Below, in pieces: positions 1 to 5,726 of a DNA stretch of 6,585 nt (its first letter is position 1; each line of letters starts with the position of its first letter). This stretch comes from Candidatus Woesearchaeota archaeon (lineage in GTDB: Archaea > Nanobdellota > Nanobdellia > Woesearchaeales > UBA11576), in contig JALWQS010000063.1 of NCBI GenBank assembly GCA_027083015.1, positions 1-6,585 of the forward strand, given 5' to 3'. The position numbers were made by a program, and so were the translations under genes. Below the pieces are notes generated by a model. The model did not search any database and had not been told where the DNA came from. It saw only the letters and a list, made by a program, of their open reading frames with translations.

Positions 1-654
1 ATCTTCACGCCTTAGTTTTTTTGTTCCTGCACTTAGCATCTGAAGATCGTTTATTCCTGCTCGGGCATCTCCTCCTGCTCGTCGTGAGAGCATTTTTAGT
101 GCGTCTTCATCATAGTCTATCTGTTCTGCTTCTGCTATCCGTCTCAATATGTTGAATATGTCATTGAAGCTTAGTATGTCAAACTCTATGATCTCTGATT
201 TTTTTCTTAATGCGCTGAATTTCTTGTCAAAGGGGTCATTGGCTGTTATGATTATCGGAAATGAGGTTTTTTCGATGATCTTTACAAGTTCTGCGACTCC
301 CCCTCTGTCTTCTCTTCCTGCAACCCCGTCAAGTTCATCTATTAGTATGAGTTTTCCTTTTGGGCAAAACAGACTCATCTGTTTGCTGGCTTCTCCTATT
401 ATTGAACTTATCTGGTCTGCGTTTCTTGTGTCTGAAGCATTGACTTCTACCAGTTCGTATCCTAACTCTTTTGCTAGGGCGTATGCTGCGCATGTTTTTC
501 CTGAACCTGTAGGACCGTACAGTATTGCCGCCTTTTTCTTTTTCTTCTTGAATCCTATAACGAATTCTTTTAGTGACACCAGCGCTTTTCCTTGTCCTTC
601 AACTTCGCTTATCTTTTGAGGTAGGTGTTTTGTTACCCAGGGTGTTTCTTTCAT
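1..654 (-). CDS. rfcL: Replication factor C large subunit (clamp loader), N-terminal 218 residues, cut by window edge
   Basis: This is the AAA+ ATPase subunit that, with RfcS, opens the PCNA sliding clamp and loads it on primed DNA. Visible motifs, numbered from the start at 654: Walker A GPTGSGKT at 47-54; the RFC-type segment VNASDTR at 71-77; Walker B LILIDELDG at 102-110 (D106, E107); sensor 1 ITAND around N139; and a sensor-2 region GGDARAGINDLQ with R198. The LDELDG-like Walker B followed by the acidic-basic GREDRGG stretch fits the large rather than the small subunit. A run of six lysines (36-41) precedes Walker A. The frame stays open to base 1, so the collar and C-terminal regions lie outside the window. 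Two starts are possible, 660 and 654. I chose 654 because AAAGGA ends six bases before it, whereas it would abut the ATG at 660. Codons favour A in third position. The gene is divergent from valS. Identity is quite certain. Confidence 0.93.
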   Translation of the reverse strand, partial: MKETPWVTKHLPQKISEVEGQGKALVSLKEFVIGFKKKKKKAAILYGPTGSGKTCAAYALAKELGYELVEVNASDTRNADQISSIIGEASKQMSLFCPKGKLILIDELDGVAGREDRGGVAELVKIIEKTSFPIIITANDPFDKKFSALRKKSEIIEFDILSFNDIFNILRRIAEAEQIDYDEDALKMLSRRAGGDARAGINDLQMLSAGTKKLRRED

Positions 655-660
655 GACCAT

Positions 661-666
661 TCCTTT
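661..666 (-). promoter_or_regulatory. Shine-Dalgarno-like site that decides the rfcL start
   Basis: AAAGGA lies six bases upstream of the ATG at 654 and directly abuts the alternative ATG at 660. Normal spacing therefore favours the ATG at 654, giving an MKETPWV start. Beginning near a PWV motif is usual for RfcL. Confidence 0.5.
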
Positions 667-682
667 ACTAAATTCCTGCTTC

Positions 683-702
683 TTTATTAATCTTATTTGA
701 AA
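683..702 (-). promoter_or_regulatory. AT-rich TATA-like stretch upstream of rfcL
   Basis: Read on the minus strand this is TTTCAAATAAGATTAATAAA. It contains two overlapping TATA-like candidates: CAAATAAG, which would place a transcript start near 670, and TTAATAAA, which would start nearer 662. The first would keep the AAAGGA ribosome site in the message, so I slightly prefer it. Neither is a strong consensus box. Confidence 0.3.
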
Positions 703-747
703 TCAAATCTGGAAGCGGTTTTCTTTGATTTTCTTATTCAAAACAAT

Positions 748-768
748 TATACCTACAATGTAAGTAAA
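748..768. promoter_or_regulatory. Palindrome 1, candidate operator, centre 758
   Basis: The core ACCTACAATGTAAGTAAA (751-768) is an inverted repeat centred on base 758: TAC-C-TACA / TGTA-A-GTA with a single mismatched pair (753/763) across eight positions each side, then a second mismatch (749/767) before the ends pair again. It is 17/18 identical to the second copy at 793-810. An operator for a dimeric DNA-binding protein is the natural reading. The protein is unknown. Confidence 0.6.
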
Positions 769-789
769 AAACACACCAACGCCCAGATA

Positions 790-810
790 TTTACCTACAG
801 TGTAAGTAAA
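790..810. promoter_or_regulatory. Palindrome 2, candidate operator, centre 800
   Basis: This is the better copy. The core TTACCTACAGTGTAAGTAA, plus one more paired T/A at the ends, forms ten paired positions each side of base 800 with one mismatch (795/805). Its centre is 42 bp from that of palindrome 1, about four turns of B-DNA, so bound dimers would sit on the same face. It ends 16 bp before the TATA-like box assigned to valS, a position where a bound factor could help or block TBP/TFB assembly. Control of valS is an inference. Confidence 0.65.
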
Positions 811-828
811 GTTCTTTCTTCAGAACTT
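809..828. repeat. Inverted repeat AAGTTCT-(6)-AGAACTT at the edge of the valS TATA-like box
   Basis: A perfect 7-bp inverted repeat with a six-base spacer (TTCTTC). Its left arm shares two bases with the end of palindrome 2, and its right arm runs into the TATA-like box at 826-837. Lying upstream of the expected transcript start, it would act as DNA (a different operator) rather than as an RNA hairpin. It could also be chance in an AT-rich region. Confidence 0.4.
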
Positions 829-837
829 ATACATAAA
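826..837 (+). promoter_or_regulatory. TATA-like box, probable valS promoter
   Basis: CTTATACATAAA is the closest match to an archaeal TATA box (TTTATATA-like) upstream of valS. A start about 25 bp downstream would fall near 857-862, giving a leader of roughly 90 nt. A second AT-rich candidate, CATATTAATAAATCC, lies at 844-858 and would shorten the leader to about 70 nt. No transcript evidence is available. Confidence 0.45.
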
Positions 838-863
838 CCGAAACATATTAATAAATCCTTAAA

Positions 864-913
864 GCCTCGTCCAGCATACTTGATCAACAAATCGTTTGAT
901 TTAGGACAAAGGC
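864..913 (+). promoter_or_regulatory. Possible folded element in the valS leader
   Basis: Within the inferred leader, GCC (864-866) and GTCC (869-872) can pair with GGC (911-913) and GGAC (904-907). An inner stem pairs ATCAA (883-887) with TTGAT (896-900) around an eight-base loop. The result is an interrupted hairpin of 50 nt. The stems are short and found by eye; no known riboswitch class is recognised, and archaeal T-box leaders are not expected. Treat it as a weak candidate. Confidence 0.2.
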
Positions 914-950
914 GTCATGCGACAGATGATATTAAACAGATGAGTTAACG

Positions 951-3443
951 ATGAGCGAAACGACAACTGAAACTAAAACCAAAGAATTACCTAAGAAGTA
1001 CAATCCTGAAGAGGAAGAGCTTAAGATCCAAAAGTTTTGGGAAGAAAACAGGATCAATGACTTTGATAAGAATTCTGACAAGCCGATCTTTTCCATAGAT
1101 ACTCCACCTCCTACTGTTTCAGGTAAGATGCACATGGGTCATGCATTCAGCAATTCTCAGCAGGATTTTATCGCTCGTTTTAAGCGCATGAGAGGTTTTA
1201 ATGTTCTTCAACCGTTAGGTACTGATGATAATGGTCTTCCTACGCAGACCTTGATCCAGAAGATAAAGAAAGTAAACGCCAGTAAGATGGACCGTAAAGA
1301 GTTTCGTAAGCTTTGTCTTGAGACACTTGATAATGAACTTAAGCCTTCCTACATAAATGACTGGAAACGTCTCGGCATCTCTTGCGATTTTAGTGTTACT
1401 TACTCGACTATTGATCCGCATTCTCAAAAAATCTCCCAAAAGTCATTCATAGATCTTTATAAGATGGGCCGGGAGTATCGTAAAGAAGCTCCTGCTATGT
1501 ACTGCCCTAAGTGTATGACTGCTATCTCACAGGTTGAATGCGAAGATAAGGAGATCGATTCGTTCTTTAATGATATAGTATTCAAGGTCGGTGATAAGGA
1601 CTTGATCATAGCTACGACAAGGCCTGAACTTCTTCCTGCCTGTGTCGCAGTATTCTTTAATCCTGAGGATGAAAGATATAAGGATCTTGAAGGTAAGAAA
1701 GCTAAGGTTCCTCTGTTCGATTTTGAGGTTCCTGTCAAGCCTGATCCTCGTGCTGATCCTGAAAAGGGTACTGGTATAGTGATGTGCTGTACTTTTGGCG
1801 ACGCTACTGATTGCGAATGGCAGAAGGCGCATAACCTTCCTATAAAAGAAGCTATAGATAAGCATGGTCGGATGACTGCTCTTGCAGGCAAGTACGAAGG
1901 TATGAAGATCGAAGAAGCGAGAAAAGCTATAATTGAGGATCTGAAAGCTAATGGGCTTCTTGTCGGTCAAAAACCTATCAAGCACACTGTCAACGTCCAT
2001 GAGCGTTGCGGAACACCTATTGAGTTTATCCATTCTAAACAGTGGTTCATCAAGTATCTTGATCTGAAAGATGAGATGCTTAAATGGGGTAATGAGTTTG
2101 AGTGGCACCCTAAGCATTTTAAGAACCGTTATGATAATTGGGTTCAGGGACTCCAGTGGGATTGGTGTATAAGCCGTCAGATTTTCTTCGGTATCCCTTT
2201 CCCTGTCTGGTATTGTAAGCATTGCGATGAGATAATCCTTGCTAATGAGAAGGATCTGCCTGTCGATCCTTTGGAAGATAAGCCTCCTGTAGATAGATGT
2301 CCTAAGTGTGGCTCTACGGAATTTATTCCTGAAAAGGATATCATCAATACCTGGGCAACCTCTTCTCTCACACCGACTATTGTCAAGGAGCTTTTCAAAG
2401 GCACTCCAGTATATGACGAGCTTATCAAGAATCCTATGAGTCTTCGTCCCCAGGCTCATGATATAATCTCTTTCTGGCTGTTCAATACGGTTGTTAAGTC
2501 TAAGCTACACTATGATATGATCCCTTGGAAGCACGCCATGATTTCAGGCTGGATGCTTGACCCGCATGGTAAGAAGATGTCTAAGTCCAAGGGTAATGTC
2601 ATCGAACCTCGTGATATGATCAAGAAATACTCTGCTGATGCTCTTCGTTACTTGGCTGGCGGTTCTAAGCTTGGTGATGACCTTAACTTCCAGGAGAAAG
2701 AACTTGTTGCCGGTAAGAAACTGACCACTAAGATATGGAATGCGACGAAGTTCGCTATCATGAATCTTGAGGGTTTTGATGCGGGTACTAAGCTTGAGGA
2801 TGTTGAGCTTCAGCCTTTTGACAGGTGGATCCTTTCTAAGCTTCAGAAGATTGTACAGGCATCTACTGAGGCGTTTGAGGATTTCTATTACAGCAAGGCT
2901 TTGTCTTCGACTGAAAATTTTTTCTGGCAGGTCCTTTGTGATAATTATCTTGAGATAGCTAAGGATAGGATCTATAATCCTGAGAAGAGAGGTCGGGGTC
3001 AGAAACTTGCTGCGCAGTACACGTTATTCCATAGTTTCAGCACTGTGCTTAAGTTGTTCGCACCTTTCATACCTCACATCACCGAAGCGGTCTATCAGCT
3101 TTATTTTGCTGAAAAAGAGTCTCAAAAGTCTATCCATAATAGTAGATGGCCTGAGGTTCAGGAGCATCTCTTTGATGAGCAGGCTGAAGTTCATGGCGAT
3201 CTTGTCGTGAAGATTATCGGCGCTGTCAGGAAGTTCAAGTCTGAGAATAAGGTTTCTTTAAAGAAAGATATTGATCTGACCATCCAGTGTAGTGAGGAGG
3301 AAAAGACCATCATTGAACCTTTCATCGATGACCTTAAAGCTGTCACCAGGGCTCAAGAGCTTGTCTTCGGTCAGGGCTCTCTTGAGGTTGAAGACAGTGA
3401 CATTAGGTTAGCTGTTGAGATTATTGAGAACGCAGATTCTTAG
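951..3443 (+). CDS. valS: Valyl-tRNA synthetase, archaeal type, complete
   Basis: A cytoplasmic class Ia synthetase of 830 residues that charges tRNA-Val and clears mischarged threonine. Visible in order: PPPTVSGKMHMGH with the HIGH-type motif HMGH at 61-64; a zinc pair CPKC at 185-188 with C197; the CP1 editing domain with ATTRPE at 221-226 and GTGIVMCCTFGD at 273-284 (acidic D284 and D287); the WDWCISRQ segment at 403-410; a second zinc set CKHC at 422-425 and CPKC at 450-453; KMSKS at 542-546; and the anticodon-binding helical domain from about 620. No long C-terminal coiled-coil arm, usual in bacterial ValRS, is apparent, which fits the archaeal form. An in-frame TAA at 933-935 excludes any start further upstream, so ATG 951 is the first in-frame ATG. 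No good Shine-Dalgarno precedes it. Residue 466 is N (NTWATSS) where D is usual. Third positions favour T, opposite to the neighbouring genes. Confidence 0.97.
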   Translation: MSETTTETKTKELPKKYNPEEEELKIQKFWEENRINDFDKNSDKPIFSIDTPPPTVSGKMHMGHAFSNSQQDFIARFKRMRGFNVLQPLGTDDNGLPTQTLIQKIKKVNASKMDRKEFRKLCLETLDNELKPSYINDWKRLGISCDFSVTYSTIDPHSQKISQKSFIDLYKMGREYRKEAPAMYCPKCMTAISQVECEDKEIDSFFNDIVFKVGDKDLIIATTRPELLPACVAVFFNPEDERYKDLEGKKAKVPLFDFEVPVKPDPRADPEKGTGIVMCCTFGDATDCEWQKAHNLPIKEAIDKHGRMTALAGKYEGMKIEEARKAIIEDLKANGLLVGQKPIKHTVNVHERCGTPIEFIHSKQWFIKYLDLKDEMLKWGNEFEWHPKHFKNRYDNWVQGLQWDWCISRQIFFGIPFPVWYCKHCDEIILANEKDLPVDPLEDKPPVDRCPKCGSTEFIPEKDIINTWATSSLTPTIVKELFKGTPVYDELIKNPMSLRPQAHDIISFWLFNTVVKSKLHYDMIPWKHAMISGWMLDPHGKKMSKSKGNVIEPRDMIKKYSADALRYLAGGSKLGDDLNFQEKELVAGKKLTTKIWNATKFAIMNLEGFDAGTKLEDVELQPFDRWILSKLQKIVQASTEAFEDFYYSKALSSTENFFWQVLCDNYLEIAKDRIYNPEKRGRGQKLAAQYTLFHSFSTVLKLFAPFIPHITEAVYQLYFAEKESQKSIHNSRWPEVQEHLFDEQAEVHGDLVVKIIGAVRKFKSENKVSLKKDIDLTIQCSEEEKTIIEPFIDDLKAVTRAQELVFGQGSLEVEDSDIRLAVEIIENADS

Positions 3444-3448
3444 ATAGG

Positions 3449-3474
3449 ATTTTAGTTTTTCATTAATACTTTTT
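3449..3474 (+). terminator. T-rich stretch, probable valS terminator
   Basis: Six bases after the valS stop the plus strand has TTTT (3450-3453), TTTTT (3456-3460) and TTTTT (3470-3474). Archaeal RNA polymerase stops at oligo-T tracts without needing a hairpin. The last tract lies inside the 3' end of cysS, where it encodes the KK of the C-terminus on the other strand. No equivalent T tract is seen just past the cysS stop on the minus strand. Confidence 0.45.
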
Positions 3475-4878
3475 CTCTAGTTGCGGACCTTCTGCCGTAT
3501 CTTTGATGAGAAATCCCTTTTCTTGTATCTCGTCCCGTAGAGCGTCTGCTTTTGCCCAGTCTTTCTCCTTTCTTGCTTCTTCCCTTTCATCGACGAGCTT
3601 TTGTATCTCTTCTGGCACAGTCACTGTTTCTTTTTTCCAGTCTTTGAAACCGAAACCGAATATATTGTCGAACCTGTAGAGCAGTTTTAGTTTTTCTTCT
3701 GATTTCAGCTCCTCATCTCTCAGTACTGACCACATCACTGCCAGAGCATTTGGCACTCCTAAATCGTCGTTTATGGATTCTTCAAAATCATCCAGGTATT
3801 GACGGGATTTTCCTCCAAAAGTTCCGTCCTGTTCTAGATTTCCTGTCTCTTCTTTCAGTGCGAGAATCTTATTTTTCATCCTGTTGAAGCTGTTCTTTGC
3901 ACTGTCCATTCCCCCCCAGCTGAAGTTCAGTTGTTGCCTGTAATGCGCTGTGAAGCAGAAGTACTTATAGACTAATGGTTCATAACCTTTTTCTTTTAGG
4001 ACGTTTAATGTCAGGAATTCTCCTTTCGATTTTGACATCTTTCCAGTGTCTTCAACTAGGAATTCTCCGTGCAGCCAGTATTTTACCCAGGGGTGTTTTC
4101 CTGTTGCTGCTTCGGCCTGTGCTATCTCGTTAGTGTGATGTACTGGTATGTGATCTACTCCTCCGCAGTGTATGTCGAACTGTTCTCCCAAATACTTCAT
4201 TGACATGGCTGAGCATTCTATATGCCATCCTGGAAATCCTCTTCCCCAGGGACTGTCCCACTGCATCTCTTGGTTTCCGAATTTTGATCTTGTGAACCAT
4301 AATACGAAGTCTGCCTTGTTTCTTTTTGCATTATCTATTTCTACTCTTGCTCCTTCTTCCTGCCCTTCCAGGTTTAGTCTTGCGAATTCTGCGTATCTTG
4401 GGAATTTAGAGATATCAAAGTATACATTTCCATCAACAATGTACGTGTACCCGTTTTGTTCTATTCTCTTGACCAGTTCTATCATGTCTGTGATGTGTTC
4501 TGTCGCTTTGCATTTTATCTCTGGATCCTGAAGTTTTAGTGCGTGAAAGTCGTCAAAGAATGCTTTTTCGTAGAATTTTGCTATTTCCCAAACGCTTTTG
4601 CCTTCTCGTTTAGCGCCTTTTACCATCTTGTCTTCTCCTTCGTCAGAGTCTGATGTCAGATGTCCTACATCTGTTATGTTCATCACATGTTTAACTGAGA
4701 ATTTATTGTATAATAATGTCCTTCTTAGCACGTCTTCAAAGACGTATGTTCTTAGGTTTCCTATGTGTGCGTAATGGTATACTGTCGGTCCGCAGCAGTA
4801 CATTCCTACTTTCCCTTGTTCTCTGGGCTCAAAGTTCTCTTTCTTTCTTGATGCTGTGTTGAATAGTTTTAGTGCCAT
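3463..4878 (-). CDS. cysS: Cysteinyl-tRNA synthetase, complete
   Basis: A cytoplasmic class I synthetase of 471 residues, close to the usual family length of about 460-480. It activates cysteine and charges tRNA-Cys. Visible: CCGPTVY at 28-34 with the signature AHIGN at 37-41 (HIGN in place of HIGH, a common family variant); the DVGHLTSDSDEGEDK loop at 70-84; the WHIECSAMS block with C222; the HHTNEIAQ block at 247-254; and KMSKS at 280-284. By alignment in my head, the zinc ligands would be C29, C222, H247 and E251. The C-terminus has the charged helical segment (EREEARKEKDWAKADALRDEI) followed by the KGF/IKDT strand seen in many CysRS. The overall wording (CCGPTVYHYAHIGNLRTY, TGKHPWVKYWLHGEF) looks bacterial, so an ancient transfer is plausible. 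ATG 4878 is followed directly by a normal MALKLFNT start. The gene lies 100 bp downstream of flpA and converges on valS. Confidence 0.97.
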   Translation of the reverse strand: MALKLFNTASRKKENFEPREQGKVGMYCCGPTVYHYAHIGNLRTYVFEDVLRRTLLYNKFSVKHVMNITDVGHLTSDSDEGEDKMVKGAKREGKSVWEIAKFYEKAFFDDFHALKLQDPEIKCKATEHITDMIELVKRIEQNGYTYIVDGNVYFDISKFPRYAEFARLNLEGQEEGARVEIDNAKRNKADFVLWFTRSKFGNQEMQWDSPWGRGFPGWHIECSAMSMKYLGEQFDIHCGGVDHIPVHHTNEIAQAEAATGKHPWVKYWLHGEFLVEDTGKMSKSKGEFLTLNVLKEKGYEPLVYKYFCFTAHYRQQLNFSWGGMDSAKNSFNRMKNKILALKEETGNLEQDGTFGGKSRQYLDDFEESINDDLGVPNALAVMWSVLRDEELKSEEKLKLLYRFDNIFGFGFKDWKKETVTVPEEIQKLVDEREEARKEKDWAKADALRDEIQEKGFLIKDTAEGPQLEKKY

Positions 4879-4898
4879 TTTATCTCTGTGAATAAGCA

Positions 4899-4913
4899 GG
4901 GGTTTTTATTTCT
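4899..4913 (-). promoter_or_regulatory. TATA-like box for cysS, possibly giving a leaderless message
   Basis: On the minus strand a purine-rich GGAAAG segment, resembling a BRE, is followed by AAATAAAAACC. Its centre is about 27 bp from the cysS ATG, so transcription would begin at or just before the start codon. That agrees with the poor ribosome site before cysS (only GAGAT). Read-through from flpA is the alternative. Confidence 0.35.
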
Positions 4914-4938
4914 TTCCTTGCTTTTCTGTTTCCTATCT

Positions 4939-4974
4939 TCTTAGTTTATCTTCATTTCTTCTTTTATCTTCATT
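4939..4974. repeat. 18-bp tandem duplication in the flpA-cysS gap
   Basis: Read on the minus strand, two adjacent 18-base units both begin AATGAAGATAAA (4974-4963 and 4956-4945). The units are followed by AGAAGA and CTAAGA, giving 16/18 identity. A degenerate further echo, AGATAG, follows. The whole gap from 4879 to 4978 is purine-rich on the minus strand and holds no gene. The first unit starts four bases after the flpA stop codon. Confidence 0.65.
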
Positions 4975-4978
4975 AGGT

Positions 4979-5656
4979 TTATCTTTTCTTGCATACGAAT
5001 ATGCAGTGATCCTTTTCCAGCGGGGCAAGCTCTTTGTACTCTGCTATGATCATCTTTTTCTCCAGTTTTGCTCTTATCTCTTTGAATACCTGTTTCGGAG
5101 GTCTTGTTATATCTATGCTTCTTGCCTTAACTGCCAGTATGCCAAAGCCCCCTTTCTTAAGAAACATGTCGCAGTTCTTCAAAAATATTTCTGCCTGATT
5201 TCTTTGTGCCACATCCTGAAAGACACAGTCCACTAAGCACACCTTATCCGCATACCTTTCTGGATGGTTGGCATCTTCTATTATTGGTGCTATGTTTGGT
5301 CGGTCTTCGCATACATACATAAGTTCTCTCGTGGTTCTTGGAGCGAAGTCCAGTGCAAAGACAAATCCTTCTTTGCCTACGATGTCCGATACATGCGATA
5401 CTGTTGTTCCTGTGCTGGCGCCTAGATAAAGCACTTTGTTTCCTGGCCATATCCCTAATTGTGATACTCTTTTAGCTAATCCTGCTCCTAGTTTTGATCG
5501 TTGTACGTTCCATTCCCGGTATTCTGCTCCTCCTTGTCTGAATGTTTCTTCTCCGTACACATTCTTTCCGGGAGCCAGGCTTTTTGTCAGAAATATCTCT
5601 CGTTTTCCTTTTCTTCCTACGTATACTCCTTTGAACTTGTGTGGTTTTATCTGCAT
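4979..5656 (-). CDS. flpA: Fibrillarin-like rRNA/tRNA 2'-O-methyltransferase, complete
   Basis: The SAM-dependent catalytic subunit of the archaeal box C/D ribonucleoprotein. It works with Nop5 and L7Ae and is directed by guide RNAs to 2'-O-methylate rRNA and tRNA. Length is 225 residues, normal for archaeal fibrillarin. Visible: the small N-terminal domain with GVYVGRKGKREIFLTKSLAPGKNVYGE (10-36); the REWNVQRSKLGA segment (47-58); SAM-binding motif I VLYLGASTGTT (75-85); the acidic end of strand 2 ALDFAPR (101-107); DCVFQDVAQ (143-151); AVKARSID (175-182); and KDHCIFVC near the C-terminus. K55, D148, K177 and H217 are the likely K-D-K-H catalytic set by family analogy. ATG 5656 is backed by a good ribosome site (GAGGT). 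The gene sits 70 bp downstream of a membrane-protein gene and 100 bp upstream of cysS, on the same strand as both; nop5, its frequent partner, is not adjacent. Confidence 0.97.
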   Translation of the reverse strand: MQIKPHKFKGVYVGRKGKREIFLTKSLAPGKNVYGEETFRQGGAEYREWNVQRSKLGAGLAKRVSQLGIWPGNKVLYLGASTGTTVSHVSDIVGKEGFVFALDFAPRTTRELMYVCEDRPNIAPIIEDANHPERYADKVCLVDCVFQDVAQRNQAEIFLKNCDMFLKKGGFGILAVKARSIDITRPPKQVFKEIRAKLEKKMIIAEYKELAPLEKDHCIFVCKKR

Positions 5657-5662
5657 TTTGTG

Positions 5663-5667
5663 ACCTC
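5663..5667 (-). promoter_or_regulatory. Strong Shine-Dalgarno for flpA
   Basis: GAGGT on the minus strand lies six bases before the flpA ATG at 5656. It is the best ribosome site in the window and fixes the start. It contrasts with valS and cysS, which lack a clear one. Confidence 0.7.
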
Positions 5668-5682
5668 TTATGACTCTTCTTG

Positions 5683-5693
5683 ATTATTATCTC
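5683..5693 (-). promoter_or_regulatory. Weak TATA-like candidate before flpA
   Basis: AGATAATAATC on the minus strand is the only AT-rich run between the membrane-protein stop and flpA. A start 25 bp downstream would fall on or just before the GAGGT ribosome site and leave almost no leader. Co-transcription with the upstream membrane gene is therefore about equally likely. Confidence 0.2.
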
Positions 5694-5726
5694 CCAACCA
5701 TGACTTGGATGCCTGCTTGTCTGAAA

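Noticed and set aside
149..619. 156-codon plus-strand frame at the left end
   Set aside because: It is the reverse of rfcL, whose minus-strand translation has all the clamp-loader motifs. The serine/phenylalanine-rich product is typical of a shadow frame.
748..810. CopY/BlaI-type operator reading of the TACA/TGTA palindromes
   Set aside because: The core resembles the TACA-NN-TGTA boxes of that family, but the spacer here is one base and no such regulator or copper/beta-lactam gene is in view. The regulator is left unnamed.
697..948. 83-codon open frame ending two bases before valS
   Set aside because: It contains both palindromes, the third inverted repeat and the TATA-like box, overlaps the rfcL upstream region, has no ribosome site and a protein of no recognisable character. 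It is best read as non-coding.
919..1000. Possible box C/D guide RNA (AGATGAT, CGATGAG, ACTGA)
   Set aside because: No exact RTGATGA C box, no terminal stem, and it runs into valS coding sequence.
1527..2459. 310-codon minus-strand frame inside valS
   Set aside because: It is long but lies fully antisense to motif-bearing ValRS sequence, and its product shows no domain. Biased third positions in valS explain the lack of stops.
3911..3917. Seven-base C/G run in cysS, as a phase-variation tract
   Set aside because: It encodes the Gly-Gly of the conserved SWGGMD region, is only seven bases long, and sits in an essential gene where frame loss is unlikely to be tolerated.
4172..4531. 119-codon plus-strand frame inside cysS
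   Set aside because: It is antisense to conserved CysRS blocks including the zinc-ligand regions, with no start signal.
4941..4973. Ten-codon minus-strand ORF (MKIKEEMKIN) in the flpA-cysS spacer
   Set aside because: It is produced by the 18-bp duplication itself, lacks a ribosome site and is too short to support.
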